Source: Nannochloropsis salina CCMP1776 (lineage: Eukaryota; Sar; Eustigmatophyceae; Eustigmatales; Monodopsidaceae). Taken from it: a DNA stretch of 64,000 nucleotides. Below, one piece after another: positions 51,288-64,000 of this stretch. Numbering within the stretch: the stretch's first letter is position 1; the number at the start of each line of letters is the position of its first letter. The translations under genes and the position numbers were made by a program. Under the pieces are notes generated by a model. The model did no database searches. It was not told the DNA's origin and was given only the letters and a program-made list of their open reading frames with translations. Where the stretch lies: positions 95,993 to 159,992 of the forward strand of contig SDOX01000047.1 of NCBI GenBank assembly GCA_004565275.1. The letters are read 5' to 3'.

Positions 51288-52857
51288 TTACACTGCCTCA
51301 CCTCCCTTTCTGCCCGCCCTCGCATCCCACATTCCCACCCCGTACCCCTCCTCGACTCCCCTTCCCCCCCCCTCTTCCTTCCTTGCCTCCAGCACCGACA
51401 GCCGCCTCAGCGCCTCCTCCACGCTGGGCACCACCCTGAAGCTCTCGGCGGGCTCGCGGACGACGGGGCAGAGGGACTGAGGCAGATAACGCCCATATGC
51501 CTCCCAGAACCTCTCCCGGACGGCCGCCTCCTCCTCCTCCCGCGTCCGGAGAGCAGCCTCCACCTCCTTCACGACCTCGGCAGTCTCCCGCAGCACCCGC
51601 CGCCGACGCTCCAGCTCGGGCCGCAACTGGGCGTAGGCGAGGGCAAAGCGCGAGTAGAAGACCGCCAGCGACTCGACCTCGCGCGCCGAGCTCTGCGCCT
51701 CCGCCCTCAGGGAGGCAAAGCGGGCCTGGTCCTCCTCCAGCCCCTCCACCAGCCCGTGGGACTCGCGCGCGGCCTCAGCCATCTCCCCCGCGACGAGCTC
51801 ACGGAGGGTGCGACGGAGGGCGTGAAGGAGGGTGGGCACCTCCTCCTCCATCTGCCCGCGCCAGGCCCTCATTCGAGGCATCCTCGACTGCAGCACTCGC
51901 AGGAGCTCTTGCTCCTCCTTGGCGGGCGAGCAGGGCCCAAGCGCCTTCCCATCCGTTGCCCTGCCCTCGGAAGCGGCGTCAGCCCCCTTGCCTCCTCCTT
52001 CCCCGCACCACCGGGCATAGGCGCTGGCCGCCCGCACGAGGGCTGCCTTCATCTCCGCCACCGCCCTGGCCTGGTCCCTCACGTTCTGCGCCAACACCCT
52101 CCACAACCACGTCGCCTCCACCCGCTCTTCCTCTCCCTCCTCCTCCTCCTCTTCCTCCCCGTCCCTCCCCGGCAGCATCCCCGCCCCCTCGAGCGCGGCC
52201 CGAATGGCTTGCTCCAGACAGAGCAGCCGCTCCTCCAAACTCGCCTGAGCGCGGAGTCCCCTCTCCCGCAGGACGCACACCTCCCTCGCGTCGGCCTCCG
52301 CCTGAGCTCGCAGGGAGGTGACAGCGCCCTCGTCCAGGAAGTCGAAGAGCGTGTGGCCCCTCTCCCCTGCCACCAGCTCCGGGTCCACACGGGTCTGCCG
52401 GAGCTGGTCGCAGACGGCTTCGAGGGTCTGGAGGGGCGCGTCATGCGGGGGAAGGCGCTCGAGTGGTCCGAGGCTGTTGGTAGCGGCCCATACCCAGTGG
52501 AGAAGGCGGGCAAGGGCTCGGACTTGGGCGCGCAGGAGGGAGAGATGTTGGAGAAGGCGCCCGGCTGGTGGATATTGTCATGGGTAGGATGGTCAGTCGG
52601 TTTTGGGGGTGCGTTTCCTCTCCTGCCTACGTCTAGGCGCGGTCGAGCCTTGCCAGGGCAAACTGGTAGGACACTCACATTTGTCTAATTTTACCTGTCA
52701 TCGTCATATTCGCTTGCCCCCTTCACCTCTCTACACAGCCAGATGCCGTACCTTCGTGCCGGAACACGTTCAGTAGCTCGCGAGAACGCAAGAGAGACGA
52801 CCGGGCTTCAGTAAGACACATGTCGCCGTCCTGCAGCAAGGTGAGCAGGCCCTCCAT
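51288..52857 (-). CDS. coiled-coil protein, possibly ATG17/FIP200-like autophagy scaffold
   Basis: Two exons, at least 52857-52752 and 52564-51288, give 460 residues or more. The join is FRHE-G|GTACGG to ATCCACCAG (phase 1), continuing GRLLQHLSLLRAQVRALARL. The block RVDPELVAGERGHTLFDFLD with a following EGAV resembles the conserved start of ATG17-like domains. There, a short TLFDFVDE-type motif precedes long helices. The remainder is almost entirely coiled coil with a poly-Glu stretch near EGEEERVEATWLWRV. ATG17/FIP200 proteins scaffold the Atg1/ULK1 autophagy kinase. The reading frame stays open for 16 residues upstream of the chosen ATG (EVNFFKPEIAAELASFF), which looks protein-like. A further 5' exon is therefore likely and the start is uncertain. 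Family assignment rests on one motif. Confidence 0.5.
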
Positions 52858-53334
52858 GCCAAAAAAGGAAGCCAGCTCCGCAGCTATCTCTGGCTTAAAA
52901 AAATTTACCTCGCTGTGGCATCGACTGCATCATACTTTGATGAGGTCCAGGAGTAAAAAAGCACGGGAGAGAAGGAGAGGGCCCCGGATGCCTCTTGAAT
53001 ACATGGGAGCTGATAAACGAGACGGAAAAAATATCAGCTGCGTGCGCCGAGCAGTAATTGCCCCGACAGAATAGGCTTCTGCAGAAAAAATGGTTGTCGT
53101 CATCGTCAGTTATTCTTTTTTTCGGTTGTTACGTCTTGTGGAGGGAGCGGACGAGGCCTTGTCTCTAGGCACTTGAGCTGTCGACCTCGTCTCCCCTCCC
53201 AGGTGGCACGCCGTCGGACACGGAGAACCTGTGTCATATTTTACACGCTTCGAACATGAAAGTATCCAGCGATTTGAGCCGCTTTGAAACATACATCTTT
53301 TTCATTGTTCAGGTCGCTGTATTTAATTTTGCCC
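52858..53334. other. divergent intergenic region with possible missing 5' exon
   Basis: About 480 bp lie between the coiled-coil gene (-) and the DUF5522 gene (+). The first 50 bp continue the minus-strand reading frame and may be coding. A minus-strand ATG near 53005 opens a frame that ends in TGA before that block, so it cannot be joined without a very short intron. The remainder should hold the promoters. Confidence 0.35.
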
Positions 53335-53980
53335 ATGTCCCCGGCGTCGTCAGCTACGGCGCCTCCGGTAAAGCCACCGCTGCCGCCTGAGATCGAGGAC
53401 TTACACGCCTCAGCGGTGGCGCAGGGCCAGGAGACCTACACGGACCCCGCCACTGGCTACATGGTCATGACTGCGCTCTATCACAGGTATATCGACGAGC
53501 ATGGGGATTCTCTTCCTTTTTTCTCCTCACTGTCATTGATGTTTGGGGGGCAAAACTTGATATTCCACCACGCACGCGCATAGGCGACGGGGCCACTGTT
53601 GCGGTAACATTTGTCGGCATTGCCCGTACGACTCAGTCAATGTAGGAAAAAAGAAGGTAGACTGGGTGATGAGCGACGGCAGCAAATATACAGCCAAGAA
53701 GGCCGCCGCCTTGAGGAGGGCTGCGAAAGACGAAGGGGCCAGCCCGTCGGCCGGAGAGGGCGATGACCACGGAGGCCACGGCGGGGGCCAGGAAAACAGC
53801 GGCTCCGACCATAATTCAACAGTCCAAGTCCTCACCGCGGAACTTGTTAAGGGCAGTGAAACTGCGAAGATGGGTCAAGACGATGCCGAAGGCATTGCAA
53901 ATTTTGCAAGTCCGCGCGAGACAGGGGCCTTCGCCGTCAGACCAGCTGTCGTTACATCCGCTCTACCAGGTGAGTGCTAA
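53335..53980 (+). CDS. DUF5522 cysteine-motif protein
   Basis: Two exons, 53335-53486 and 53584-53980, give about 182 residues; the donor CACAG|GTATAT and acceptor GCATAG are phase 2. Residues about 32-75 read ETYTDPATGYMVMTALYHRR followed by RGHCCGNICRHCPYD. This is the DUF5522 pattern of a short beta element followed by CCGxxCRHCPY, with four cysteines that could bind a metal or cluster. A lysine-rich helix (GKKKVDWVMSDGSKYTAKKA) and an acidic Gly/His-rich tail follow. Function is unknown. The frame ends at TAA 53980, but a perfect donor GTGAGTG sits at 53970, so more exons may follow downstream and the C-terminus is uncertain. Confidence 0.75.
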
Positions 53981-55275
53981 ATGACATCTCAGCATGCAAA
54001 TAATAATACAGGGCTGATGAATGCCATCATATGCTGAAAGGTACAGGACCGTTACCGGGCGCAAGCGGAGGCTGTGTCCTCGCAAGCCTTTTGATCATGC
54101 GGCCAGGTCAACGGCTCATCGACAAAAGTGAACTGCGAGCTGTCGCGCTACCAGCAAAATCACCAAGCATGTCTTTTTTTCATTCTACTTTGCGGAGCTG
54201 CTGGCTGCAACGTGCTTTCCGGTAGGTCAACAGGTGCACATGAGAGACAAGCCGATACAGCAGTCTCAAGGGACCTTTTCCCTCCTTCAACAATAGGCCG
54301 TTCATCGCTCGAAGTCGGTGGTCAGGATGTTTGGGGAGCTTCGTGCTTGCATACATCACGTTGCGCGAACAAATAAATGTGCCTTTATTGAAGTCATGGC
54401 GGTTAGGGCCTGACAATTCGAAAGACTGATGAATCAAAGAACGGCTCGGATCGGGGTTCGACAACGGGGATCGTTTTCTCTCATTGCTTTTGTCATCATC
54501 GCCGACGAGAGGGGGGGTGGGGTCGTATTCCATCACATTTCCCCATCATCGGGATCGCTGACACGACGAGAAGGAAGGTCCAAACGTTCCAGACCTTTCT
54601 ACGCGAAGGTTCTGAGTGCGTCGGCGGCATAGCGAATTTATTTGTGGGAAATATCTCGTATGACAGCTTCCATTTTCGCGTGCAAATATAAAATGTGCAT
54701 GGATGGATTGCCAACTTGTTGGCCGTATTAACTGCCACACCACGTGCACTGACGGAAGATTTTTGGTCATCACTCAGTCACGTCTTTGAGAAGAACATCC
54801 CGATTCTATGGCTCTGACGAGACATTTTCCGTGAGGTTCATCATCCTTTCCTTTTCCAAGCAGTCGATTTCGGATAGATGAACTGTGTATGCGGCAGATA
54901 CTGGATAGATTGGTCCTTTATACAGCAGAAACGACGCTACGCGAAATTTTGTCGGGGCTTGCTCACATTGAGACGGCATCTTTGCTGAGTGGCTGGGACG
55001 AGATGGAACATACTTGCCTGTTGCTCCTGCCCGCGAACTTTGTCAGAGATTTCGGGCGCGGACTAGTAGGTGTGAGAGACGATATGGACACGGCGTGATA
55101 GCGTTACGAATTGTTCCAGGGGTTGTGAAAGATGTGAGGCACATGTGCTCCAGCACGGCTGCAGCGCGGACGGATCTGTCGAAGAACGTTTCCACGATTT
55201 ACACCGTGAGATAACCTCTTTTCGTACTCGTTCACTGTAACACTCACAGCAAGCAACTTAGAATAAATCTAGAGC
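53981..55275. other. intergenic region upstream of Hsp70
   Basis: About 1.3 kb. The first 400 bp could hold a further exon of the DUF5522 gene, but no convincing one was found. The part before 55276 is the Hsp70 promoter. GAAGAACGTTTCC near 55181 resembles a degenerate heat-shock element (inverted GAA/TTC units), but the match is imperfect. Confidence 0.4.
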
Positions 55276-58448
<3,173 letters not shown>

Positions 58449-59902
58449 GACATGTGGGGGGGTGATAGCTGGGGTGGGGTCGGAGTGCATGGAGGAGAGA
58501 CAGGAGTCGGTTTACAGCTGGTGAATGGCTCTCTTGCCGGAAATACGCCTGGAAATGGAAAGTTTAATTTTGTTGGCGGGTCATCGAGTTGTGATATCTT
58601 GCATGGGTGGAAGACTGGTGGAGGTTGCATCTCTGGGGAGGGAAAAAGAGTGAGTGATGTCATGGAACGTAGCCTTTTGGAATGGAAGGGACACTTAGTT
58701 GTGCTAATGGCGAAAGATAGAATTGAAAAGTGCGACGAAAGATCCCCACGATTCTGTGTGAAGCCCATCGAAAGACCGATACTCAGTTGGTTTATTTTAC
58801 TTATGTACACGCATCTTTGTCTGTCAGTAGCACAGATGGGAATTCGAACAAAGTAAGGCGGAGAGACGGGAGAACGCACGTACGAAAGCCAAGACAGGAC
58901 ACGCACACGTACAAAGTAGGCCTGAAAGTCAAAAGATTTTTTCCCTCTCGCTCTGCTTTCATTCCTTCCGCTCCATCTCTCATCCTCTGCGAGGAGGCCG
59001 TGCTTTGCTCCTCCCAAAGAGCCAAGAAAAAATTCTGTGGAATACGACAGCCTCTTGATGCGCTCTTGTGGTGAAAAGAATGCGATGCCCGCCTGCATAA
59101 GCCCTACAGCCCCTCGTGGTGGTGTTTAAATTGGAAAGAAGGGCGCAGAGAGGACGGCCAAGCGGGCGTGACGGCATGCCAGTCCTGGCCGCTCGCTCAT
59201 TATTTCATTCGTGTAACGGGTTCCTGCTTGGGAAAAACGCAAGGCAAAAGACTCCCTGAGGCCTCTTCTTACAAAAAGCTTTCTTTCTTCAGCGTGGTGA
59301 GGCCTTTGGAGGCATGTCCTCTTTTCATGCGTCCACATGCCGGAATCGTGTTTCATTTGCTAGCCGCCGTTCGCTGTGGAAGGCTGGCTAACTGGAAACC
59401 TCTGAGCATGCCTACGTCTCGAGGTCCCATAAGGGTAGGAAACGTAGACGCCGCGAAAAATGCGACATTCAGGGTTCCAGCGTGTCTAAAAGGTCTTCAC
59501 TTAGTGGGAGATACCCCACGGTGAGCCTGTTGTCGAGGGATCAAGGGTATGACTAACTGTGGATGGCCTTTCCCTGCGAACCTTTCGATCCGACCGAGAG
59601 CCCTCTCTAGCATCCTCACGTCCGGAAACCTTGCCCGCATGACTCTACGCCCGTCCGCTCCAATGAGAAGCTGTCTTATGTGTTGGACGTGTCTGTGTCT
59701 TGCGTCCTGTGTCCCTTGACACCCATTCCAGCCACAATGTCCTTTGCCCTTAGCAGCTGGGCCGATCTGCCCACCGGCTTGCCCCCATTTCTCACATCCC
59801 TTCACTTCTTACCCCTGGATCTAACATTGCCAGCGATAGCAACGGTGGAGGGAGGACCAACGTCAGGCAGCGGGAGCTGAAGGAGCAACAGAGGCATAAG
59901 AC
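58449..59902. other. intergenic region
   Basis: About 1.45 kb lies between Hsp70 and the elongase gene, both on the plus strand. Only short open frames occur and none matches a known family. The 3' end should carry the elongase promoter. Confidence 0.5.
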
Positions 59903-61002
59903 ATGGCAGGGGCGCTAACCGATCTCCTGGGGCGATACGTGCCCCCGGAGGAGTATACCCATCGGTACTACACGGTCAGGGGGAAGGAGTTCCACCAGGT
60001 CTTCCAAAGCTTTCCCGTCCTGGAGCCTTTCTACATGGAATGGGAGAAAAATTACAACGCGGAGAAGGTCTTCTGGTTCATCGTGGACAACGCCTGGATC
60101 CCCTGGCTCTCCATCTGCATCTACCTCCTCTTCATCTTCGGCTACCCCTCCCTGGCCAAGCGCTTCGGCATCCCCTACATATCCGCACGCACGCAAATGG
60201 CATCTTGGAACCTGTTTCTCGCGGCGTTCAGCTGGTTAGGCGCCATGCGGGTGGTGCCGCACTTCTTTTTCCTCCTGAAGGACGCGGGCTTCGAGCAGGT
60301 CCTGTGCGGCGCCCCCGAGCCGCTATACGGGGACGGCGCCGTGGGCTTCTGGATCCAGGCCTTCGTGCTCTCCAAGGTGGCCGAGCTCCTCGACACCGTC
60401 TTCGTGGTGCTCCGGCAGAAGGACCCGATCTTCTTGCACTGGTGCGTAGGCGGGAGGGAGGGCGGGAAGGGGGACGGGAGGGAGGACCTTGGAAAGAGTC
60501 CTGAACGAGCTCCTTGACAGGTACCACCATGTGACGGTGCTGCTCTTCACCTGGTTCACGTACTCGAACGAGAACCCGGGCATCGTCTTCATCGCCATGA
60601 ACTACTCGGTGCACGCCGTCATGTACACCTACTACTGGCTGGCCATCATCAAGCGCGTGCCCGACTGGTTCCCCACCTGGCTCATCACCCTCGCACAGAT
60701 CCTGCAGATGGTGCGTCGCCCGCTCCATGGCCCCTCCCTCCCTCCTTGCTCACCCCCTCCCGCCCTCCCTCCCCCCTCCCTCCCGCCCTCCCGCCCAGGT
60801 GGTGGGCGTCTTCGTGGCCTACAACTACTACCGAGTCCTCTCCTCGGGCGGCTCCTGCGCCGTCTCCACGGACCTGCTCTGGGCCTGCGCGCTCATGTAC
60901 TCGACCTACCTCTACCTCTTCTGCGAGTTCGCGGTCCGCCGCTACATCCTGGGGCCATGGCGCGCCATGGCGGCCAAGGGGAAGGCCAAGAAGACCAACT
61001 AG
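59903..61002 (+). CDS. ELO-type very-long-chain fatty acid elongase (ELOVL6-like)
   Basis: Three exons, 59903-60441, 60521-60710 and 60799-61002, encode 310 residues (phases 2 and 0). The first intron splits the codon for Trp in the histidine box, LHW-YHHVTVLLFTWFTY (HxxHH). Other family motifs are KVAELLDTVFVVLRQKDP before it, and NYSVHAVMYTYYWL after it. About six or seven hydrophobic spans are visible, such as WLSICIYLLFIFGY. A lysine-rich tail KGKAKKTN resembles the ER-retrieval ends of elongases. The enzyme condenses malonyl-CoA with acyl-CoA in the ER membrane. HWYHH and the NYSVHAVMYTYY block are shared with ELOVL3/6, which elongate saturated and monounsaturated C16-C18 acids. PUFA elongases usually have a different box; substrate choice is therefore an inference. 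Confidence 0.92.
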
Positions 61003-61439
61003 AGGAGGGAGGGAGGGAGGGAGGGGTGGAATAGTTAGGAAACGCGGGGAAGGGAGGGATGAGGTGGATGAAGTGCTTGGAGGAGGTAGATGAGGAGGGA
61101 GGAGAGGGGCAGGTAAAGATTTTGGAGCGGGAGGGAGGGATGAGGTGGAAAAGGAAGGCAGGGTGAGAGGGGAAACTTCTAGGGAAGAGAAGGGGGGGGG
61201 GGTTGGACGGAGGGAGGAGATGCGCAAGGAGGGAGGGAGGTCATGAGGGGATGAGGAGGACGCGATGGGGAGGGAGGGGAGGAGGGTGGAAGGGGTGGGG
61301 GAAAAGCGCGGCGACAGGGAGGTTACTTCAGGCGGAGGGCGTGGGGGCAAGAAAAAGTCAAAAAAAGCAGTGCCGTTATACTTCCAAGAGCTTTCTGCAC
61401 GTCCCGCTCTCCTTCTTCCGTTCCTTCCTCCCTCCCTCC
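61003..61439 (+). repeat. GGGAGG/GGA-rich low-complexity tract
   Basis: About 430 bp of purine-rich sequence, dominated by GGGAGG and GGA runs on the plus strand, lie between the convergent ends of the elongase (+) and TFIIF-like (-) genes. It is intergenic and would read as pyrimidine-rich on the minus strand. Nothing else was recognised. Confidence 0.8.
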
Positions 61440-62669
61440 CTACAACCGGGCGTACTCCGGGCGCAAGAAGTAGATCTTGCCGCCATCCACAGGGTCCGTC
61501 TCCGTCAGCGAGATCACGCCCAGCACCCTCTTCACCCGCGCCACGTCGCTCGGCTGCTTCAACAGGTCCCGCACCTCCCGGCTCAGCTCCTTCCCCTTCA
61601 CGCGCCCCCCCAGGCCAAGCAAGCGCTCTCGCAACGCACTCTCCAGGCTCCCCGCCTCGAAGCTCAGCCGTGTCCTCTTCGCTGCCTCCGCCCCTCCTTC
61701 CTCCCCTCCCCCCCCCTCTTTCCCTCCCTCCTCCCCGTTGCGGGCCTTCCGCTTCCCCCCCACCCCCTTCCCTCCCTCCCCTCCGTCCTTCCAGCCCCGC
61801 CGGTCCACAGCCACGAACCCCCTCTCGAAACGAGCCGCCAAGTCCCTCCCCGTCAGCGCCTTCTGACCAACGACCCCGCCCGCCCCCCTCTCCTCCTCCT
61901 CCTCCTCCTCCTCCTCCTCCTCCTCCTCCTCGACCACCACATGCCCCGAGCCTCCTCCCTCTCCCCCGCCCCTCGCCTTGCTCAGGAACCGCTCCAAGAG
62001 CTCCCGCCGCGTCAGTCCCGCCTCCCCCGCCTCCTCCTCCTCCTCCTTCCGCTTCCGCCCCCCCCCCCTCTTCGTCCCCTCCCGCATCATCGCCTCCGCC
62101 TCTTTCACCGAGGCAGGCCCCTCCACCGCGTCCGCCGCCCGCTGGTAGCCAATCCAGGGGCCCAGGGGCACCACAAAGATCTCCCGCCGTTTCCCCCCCC
62201 CGCCCTTCACCCCCGACGCCCGGTTCGGGACCATCAGCATGTAGGCCGTGCCTGGAGTGCCTGCCAGTGGCTTTCCGTGGTACTGCAACGGGGTCGGGGA
62301 GGAGGAGGAGGTGGGGCCCCCCGAGGGCTTCCCCGCCTTCAACTGGGCGGCCCGCACGGCGGCCTTGTCTTCCAGAGTCCACCGCACACCAGCCCGCGGG
62401 GCGCGGGGCAAACGCTTGTTTCCTTTACCGGGCGCGGGCGGGGAGGGTTCGTCAGCGTCCGGGAGGATTTCTTCCTTCTCCTGATAGCAGTAGAAAGGGG
62501 CCTGGCCCCGAGCAAACGGATCCTCCCCGTCGTCGAAACGGATGAGCTGGTGCAGCACCTCGCCGGGGGGTCCCAGCCGAATCAAGTCGAACTCCGTGCT
62601 GGTAGAGGAGTTCGACCTGATTGGGCGGGGTTGGGTGCTGCCGCTGCCGTCCGGGGGAGTTGTTGCCAT
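61440..62669 (-). CDS. GTF2F1: TFIIF alpha subunit (RAP74)-like transcription factor
   Basis: The frame from ATG 62669 encodes 409 residues; upstream only GTG opens it. The N-terminal part (about 20-175) has EFDLIRLGPPGEVLHQLIRF, GVRWTLEDKA, YMLMVPNRASGV and EIFVVPLGPWIGY. VKEAEAMMREGTKR follows. The order and spacing fit the RAP74 dimerisation domain, which ends with a Glu/Ala-rich TLTAEEAEEE helix. The middle is charged and low-complexity, with a run of about 14 glutamates. The C-terminal 70 residues, from SLESALRERLLGLGGRVKGK to GGKIYFLRPEY, look like the winged-helix domain that binds FCP1 and RNA polymerase II. TFIIF works with RNA polymerase II in initiation. Identity is based on layout rather than on close residue matches. 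Confidence 0.62.
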   Translation of the reverse strand: MATTPPDGSGSTQPRPIRSNSSTSTEFDLIRLGPPGEVLHQLIRFDDGEDPFARGQAPFYCYQEKEEILPDADEPSPPAPGKGNKRLPRAPRAGVRWTLEDKAAVRAAQLKAGKPSGGPTSSSSPTPLQYHGKPLAGTPGTAYMLMVPNRASGVKGGGGKRREIFVVPLGPWIGYQRAADAVEGPASVKEAEAMMREGTKRGGGRKRKEEEEEAGEAGLTRRELLERFLSKARGGGEGGGSGHVVVEEEEEEEEEEEEEERGAGGVVGQKALTGRDLAARFERGFVAVDRRGWKDGGEGGKGVGGKRKARNGEEGGKEGGGGEEGGAEAAKRTRLSFEAGSLESALRERLLGLGGRVKGKELSREVRDLLKQPSDVARVKRVLGVISLTETDPVDGGKIYFLRPEYARL

Positions 62670-63750
62670 GGCGTCCCAGTGCCCGGGCGCGTGAGGCTGT
62701 GCTTGGAAGAAAGGGCAAGGGCGGGAGGCGTGGTGGCGAGTGAGGGGGTGCACCCAGACCTGCGACACGAGATTCAAGCCAGAGCGTGTAGTCGCCCTGG
62801 CCTTGCGCGTGTTGCTTGGTGCGCGCTGCCAGGAGGAAGAAGACACCCTCGGTCAAACGTGCTCGTTCTGAGGGGGGAGGTCGACAGGCGCGAGGGACAG
62901 GCACACAAGCACCCAACAAACATGCGCCGTGCACGCAGTCATCACCGTGTGGCCACGTCGTATCAACCCTTGACGCGATGTCCTCGAGGCGTATGTGTCC
63001 TTACACTTACAAGTACAATACAAACGACGTCCTCGCTTTGGACGGCAGCTTTCGCCCTCGCCAGGCCCCGGCGCAAGGGGTTGGGGCGGGGGGGGGGTAT
63101 GCGTGCCAGGAAAGTCAACAACCTAGACTGCCGCTTTTATGCCTGCTTTTCTGCTTCAAAAGCACTCTCATTGAAAGCTGTGGCATCGATCGCAACCTCT
63201 CGACACGGATAGCTTTGTGCAGTGAACCCCGTGGGCGTTGTAAGGGTCGGCGACCGTCTGGCTCCCGTCCCTCCTGCCCCTGACAGAGACGCCGCCTGCG
63301 CCCCCTGCCACCCTCCCGAGGCGTGAGACAGCCATGGAGCCGGCGGTCTCAAATATACATCACTCTTCGTCTCCTTGGGTAAATAGAAGACAAGTCGCGG
63401 CGGGAACGGAAAGGGAGAGAACGCGAGGGCTTTTCAAGGACTCAGAAATGACGGATGCATTCGTGCTAATTTGCGTTGGCAGGCGCTTGAATACCATCGA
63501 GTCCTATTGCCATGGCCTTCTTGAAGGCTACGTTCATTGTTTAAGACACAGACACGCACGCACACAAGTTGACGGTCGACCACTCAACCTATATACACCA
63601 TATCTCCTCGGAACCTCCCTCCGCTTCCCGGCTGATGCCCGTCCCCATACCTCCACCGCCCCCCCCCTTCCCGCCACGACACACGCCCGCCACGTCGTAG
63701 AGTACACCCCTCTGCCATGTGCACGTCTCAGGATTCTCCTCCCCGCCCCC
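62670..63750. other. intergenic region
   Basis: About 1.1 kb lies between two minus-strand genes. It should include the promoter and possibly a 5' exon of the TFIIF-like gene. Poly-C/G strings occur near 63660. No gene was recognised. Confidence 0.5.
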
Positions 63751-63969
63751 CTAGTTCTCCTTCTCGACCTCCGTGACGGTTTTGCCCACGCCCGTCAAGT
63801 CCCAGGCCAGCTCATAGCCCGCCGCCAGGAGCGCCTGTCGAAGCTGCTCAGAGTGCTCCCGGCCCATGGTCTCGACGATGCACTTGACGTTGACCTGGTC
63901 CACGGAGTGGTAGAGCCAGGACCGCTCGTGGATGATGTCCTTGATGGAGGCGCCCGTGGAGGCGATGTC
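63751..63969 (-). CDS. last exon of a threonine dehydratase-like enzyme (ACT domain), truncated by window edge
   Basis: The minus-strand frame ends in TAG at 63751-63753 and is open to a strong acceptor CCCCCTCCAG at 63970, giving 73 codons. The encoded sequence contains ASTGASIKDIIHERSWLYHS, then VDQVNVKCIVETMGREHSEQ and LRQALLAAGYELAWDLTGVG. This is the ACT-type C-terminal domain of single-ACT threonine dehydratases (ilvA/tdcB type), where (T)GASIKDIxHERxW and VxVxxxVET are conserved. The pyridoxal-phosphate catalytic domain must lie to the right of the window. In this family the ACT domain controls activity by binding amino acids. No organelle information can be seen here. Confidence 0.75.
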   Translation of the reverse strand, partial: DIASTGASIKDIIHERSWLYHSVDQVNVKCIVETMGREHSEQLRQALLAAGYELAWDLTGVGKTVTEVEKEN

Positions 63970-64000
63970 CTGGAGGGGGGGGCGGGAGGGAGGGGGGAGG

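Noticed and set aside
54455-54485. GGGGTTCGACAACGGGG, resembling a tRNA T-arm
   Set aside because: The loop does not close with the expected complementary bases, and no upstream tRNA structure was found.
55180-55200. heat-shock element upstream of Hsp70
   Set aside because: The inverted GAA/TTC units are incomplete and wrongly spaced, so it is only mentioned, not called.
60685-62382. 565-codon minus-strand frame in another phase across the elongase and TFIIF-like genes
   Set aside because: It is composed of Gly/Glu/Arg repeats from the GGA-rich tract and contains no domain. It overlaps both real genes in the wrong frames.
61203-63212. 669-codon plus-strand frame across the TFIIF-like gene
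   Set aside because: It is the antisense of a GC-rich gene and is made of Pro/Leu/Arg/Ser runs. Such frames stay open because of third-position GC bias. The minus strand carries recognisable domains.

Overview
The window is nuclear DNA from a eukaryote, most probably a stramenopile alga of the eustigmatophyte type (Nannochloropsis-like). The assignment is an inference from several signs. Genes are compact, with zero to nine short GT-AG introns, many of 75-320 bp. Coding regions are GC-rich and separated by more AT-rich spacers. Two predicted proteins begin with a signal peptide followed at once by a phenylalanine, the pattern used for plastid import in algae with complex plastids. Several housekeeping families are unmistakably eukaryotic: DNA polymerase alpha, eIF4A, WDR12/Ytm1, cytosolic Hsp70 and a WNK kinase. 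No rRNA, tRNA, CRISPR array, operon or intact mobile element was recognised.

Layout. 1-969 (-): 5' part of a plastid-targeted DUF2358-like protein running off the left edge. 1917-4333 (+): DENN/Afi1-SPA type trafficking protein. 4801-6922 (-): three-repeat MYB protein. 6.9-9.5 kb: AT-rich, no convincing gene. 9492-11182 (+): LENG1-like protein. 11.2-13.7 kb: second gene-poor stretch. 13680-15460 (-): class 3 lipase with a leader. 15993-20939 (+): intronless DNA polymerase alpha. 21867-23216 (+): protein with a PARP-type zinc finger. 23748-25404 (-): phytanoyl-CoA dioxygenase-like protein with a CAG/polyQ tract. 26072-26608 (-): weak candidate gene. 26792-28529 (-): eIF4A. 29109-31124 (+): protein kinase. 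31330-33640 (-): malate synthase ending in the peroxisomal signal SRL. 34184-34723 (+): single-span membrane protein. 36335-37777 (+): WDR12/Ytm1. 38815-42609 (-): WNK kinase. 43872-46304 (+): secreted FAD-linked oxidase. 47557-49029 (+): coiled-coil protein. 49169-49798 (-): DUF4460 (TCAIM-like) mitochondrial protein. 50050-50983 (+): mitochondrial CGFS glutaredoxin. 51288-52857 (-): possible ATG17/FIP200-like coiled-coil protein. 53335-53980 (+): DUF5522 protein. 55276-58448 (+): cytosolic Hsp70 in ten exons. 59903-61002 (+): ELOVL6-like fatty-acid elongase. 61440-62669 (-): TFIIF-alpha-like factor. 63751-63969 (-): last exon of a threonine dehydratase-like enzyme running off the right edge.

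The genes do not form one pathway. A lipid theme is visible: lipase, PhyH-type dioxygenase, elongase, and glyoxysomal malate synthase, which turns acetyl-CoA from fat breakdown into C4 acids. Many genes sit head to head over short shared upstream regions: lipase/POLA, eIF4A/kinase, malate synthase/membrane protein, and DUF4460/GRX5 with only 251 bp between starts. Splice joins were chosen by hand from donor and acceptor sequences and from continuity of family motifs. Gene starts were placed at ATG codons, so several are shorter than the surrounding open frames. No previously undescribed multi-gene system could be demonstrated.
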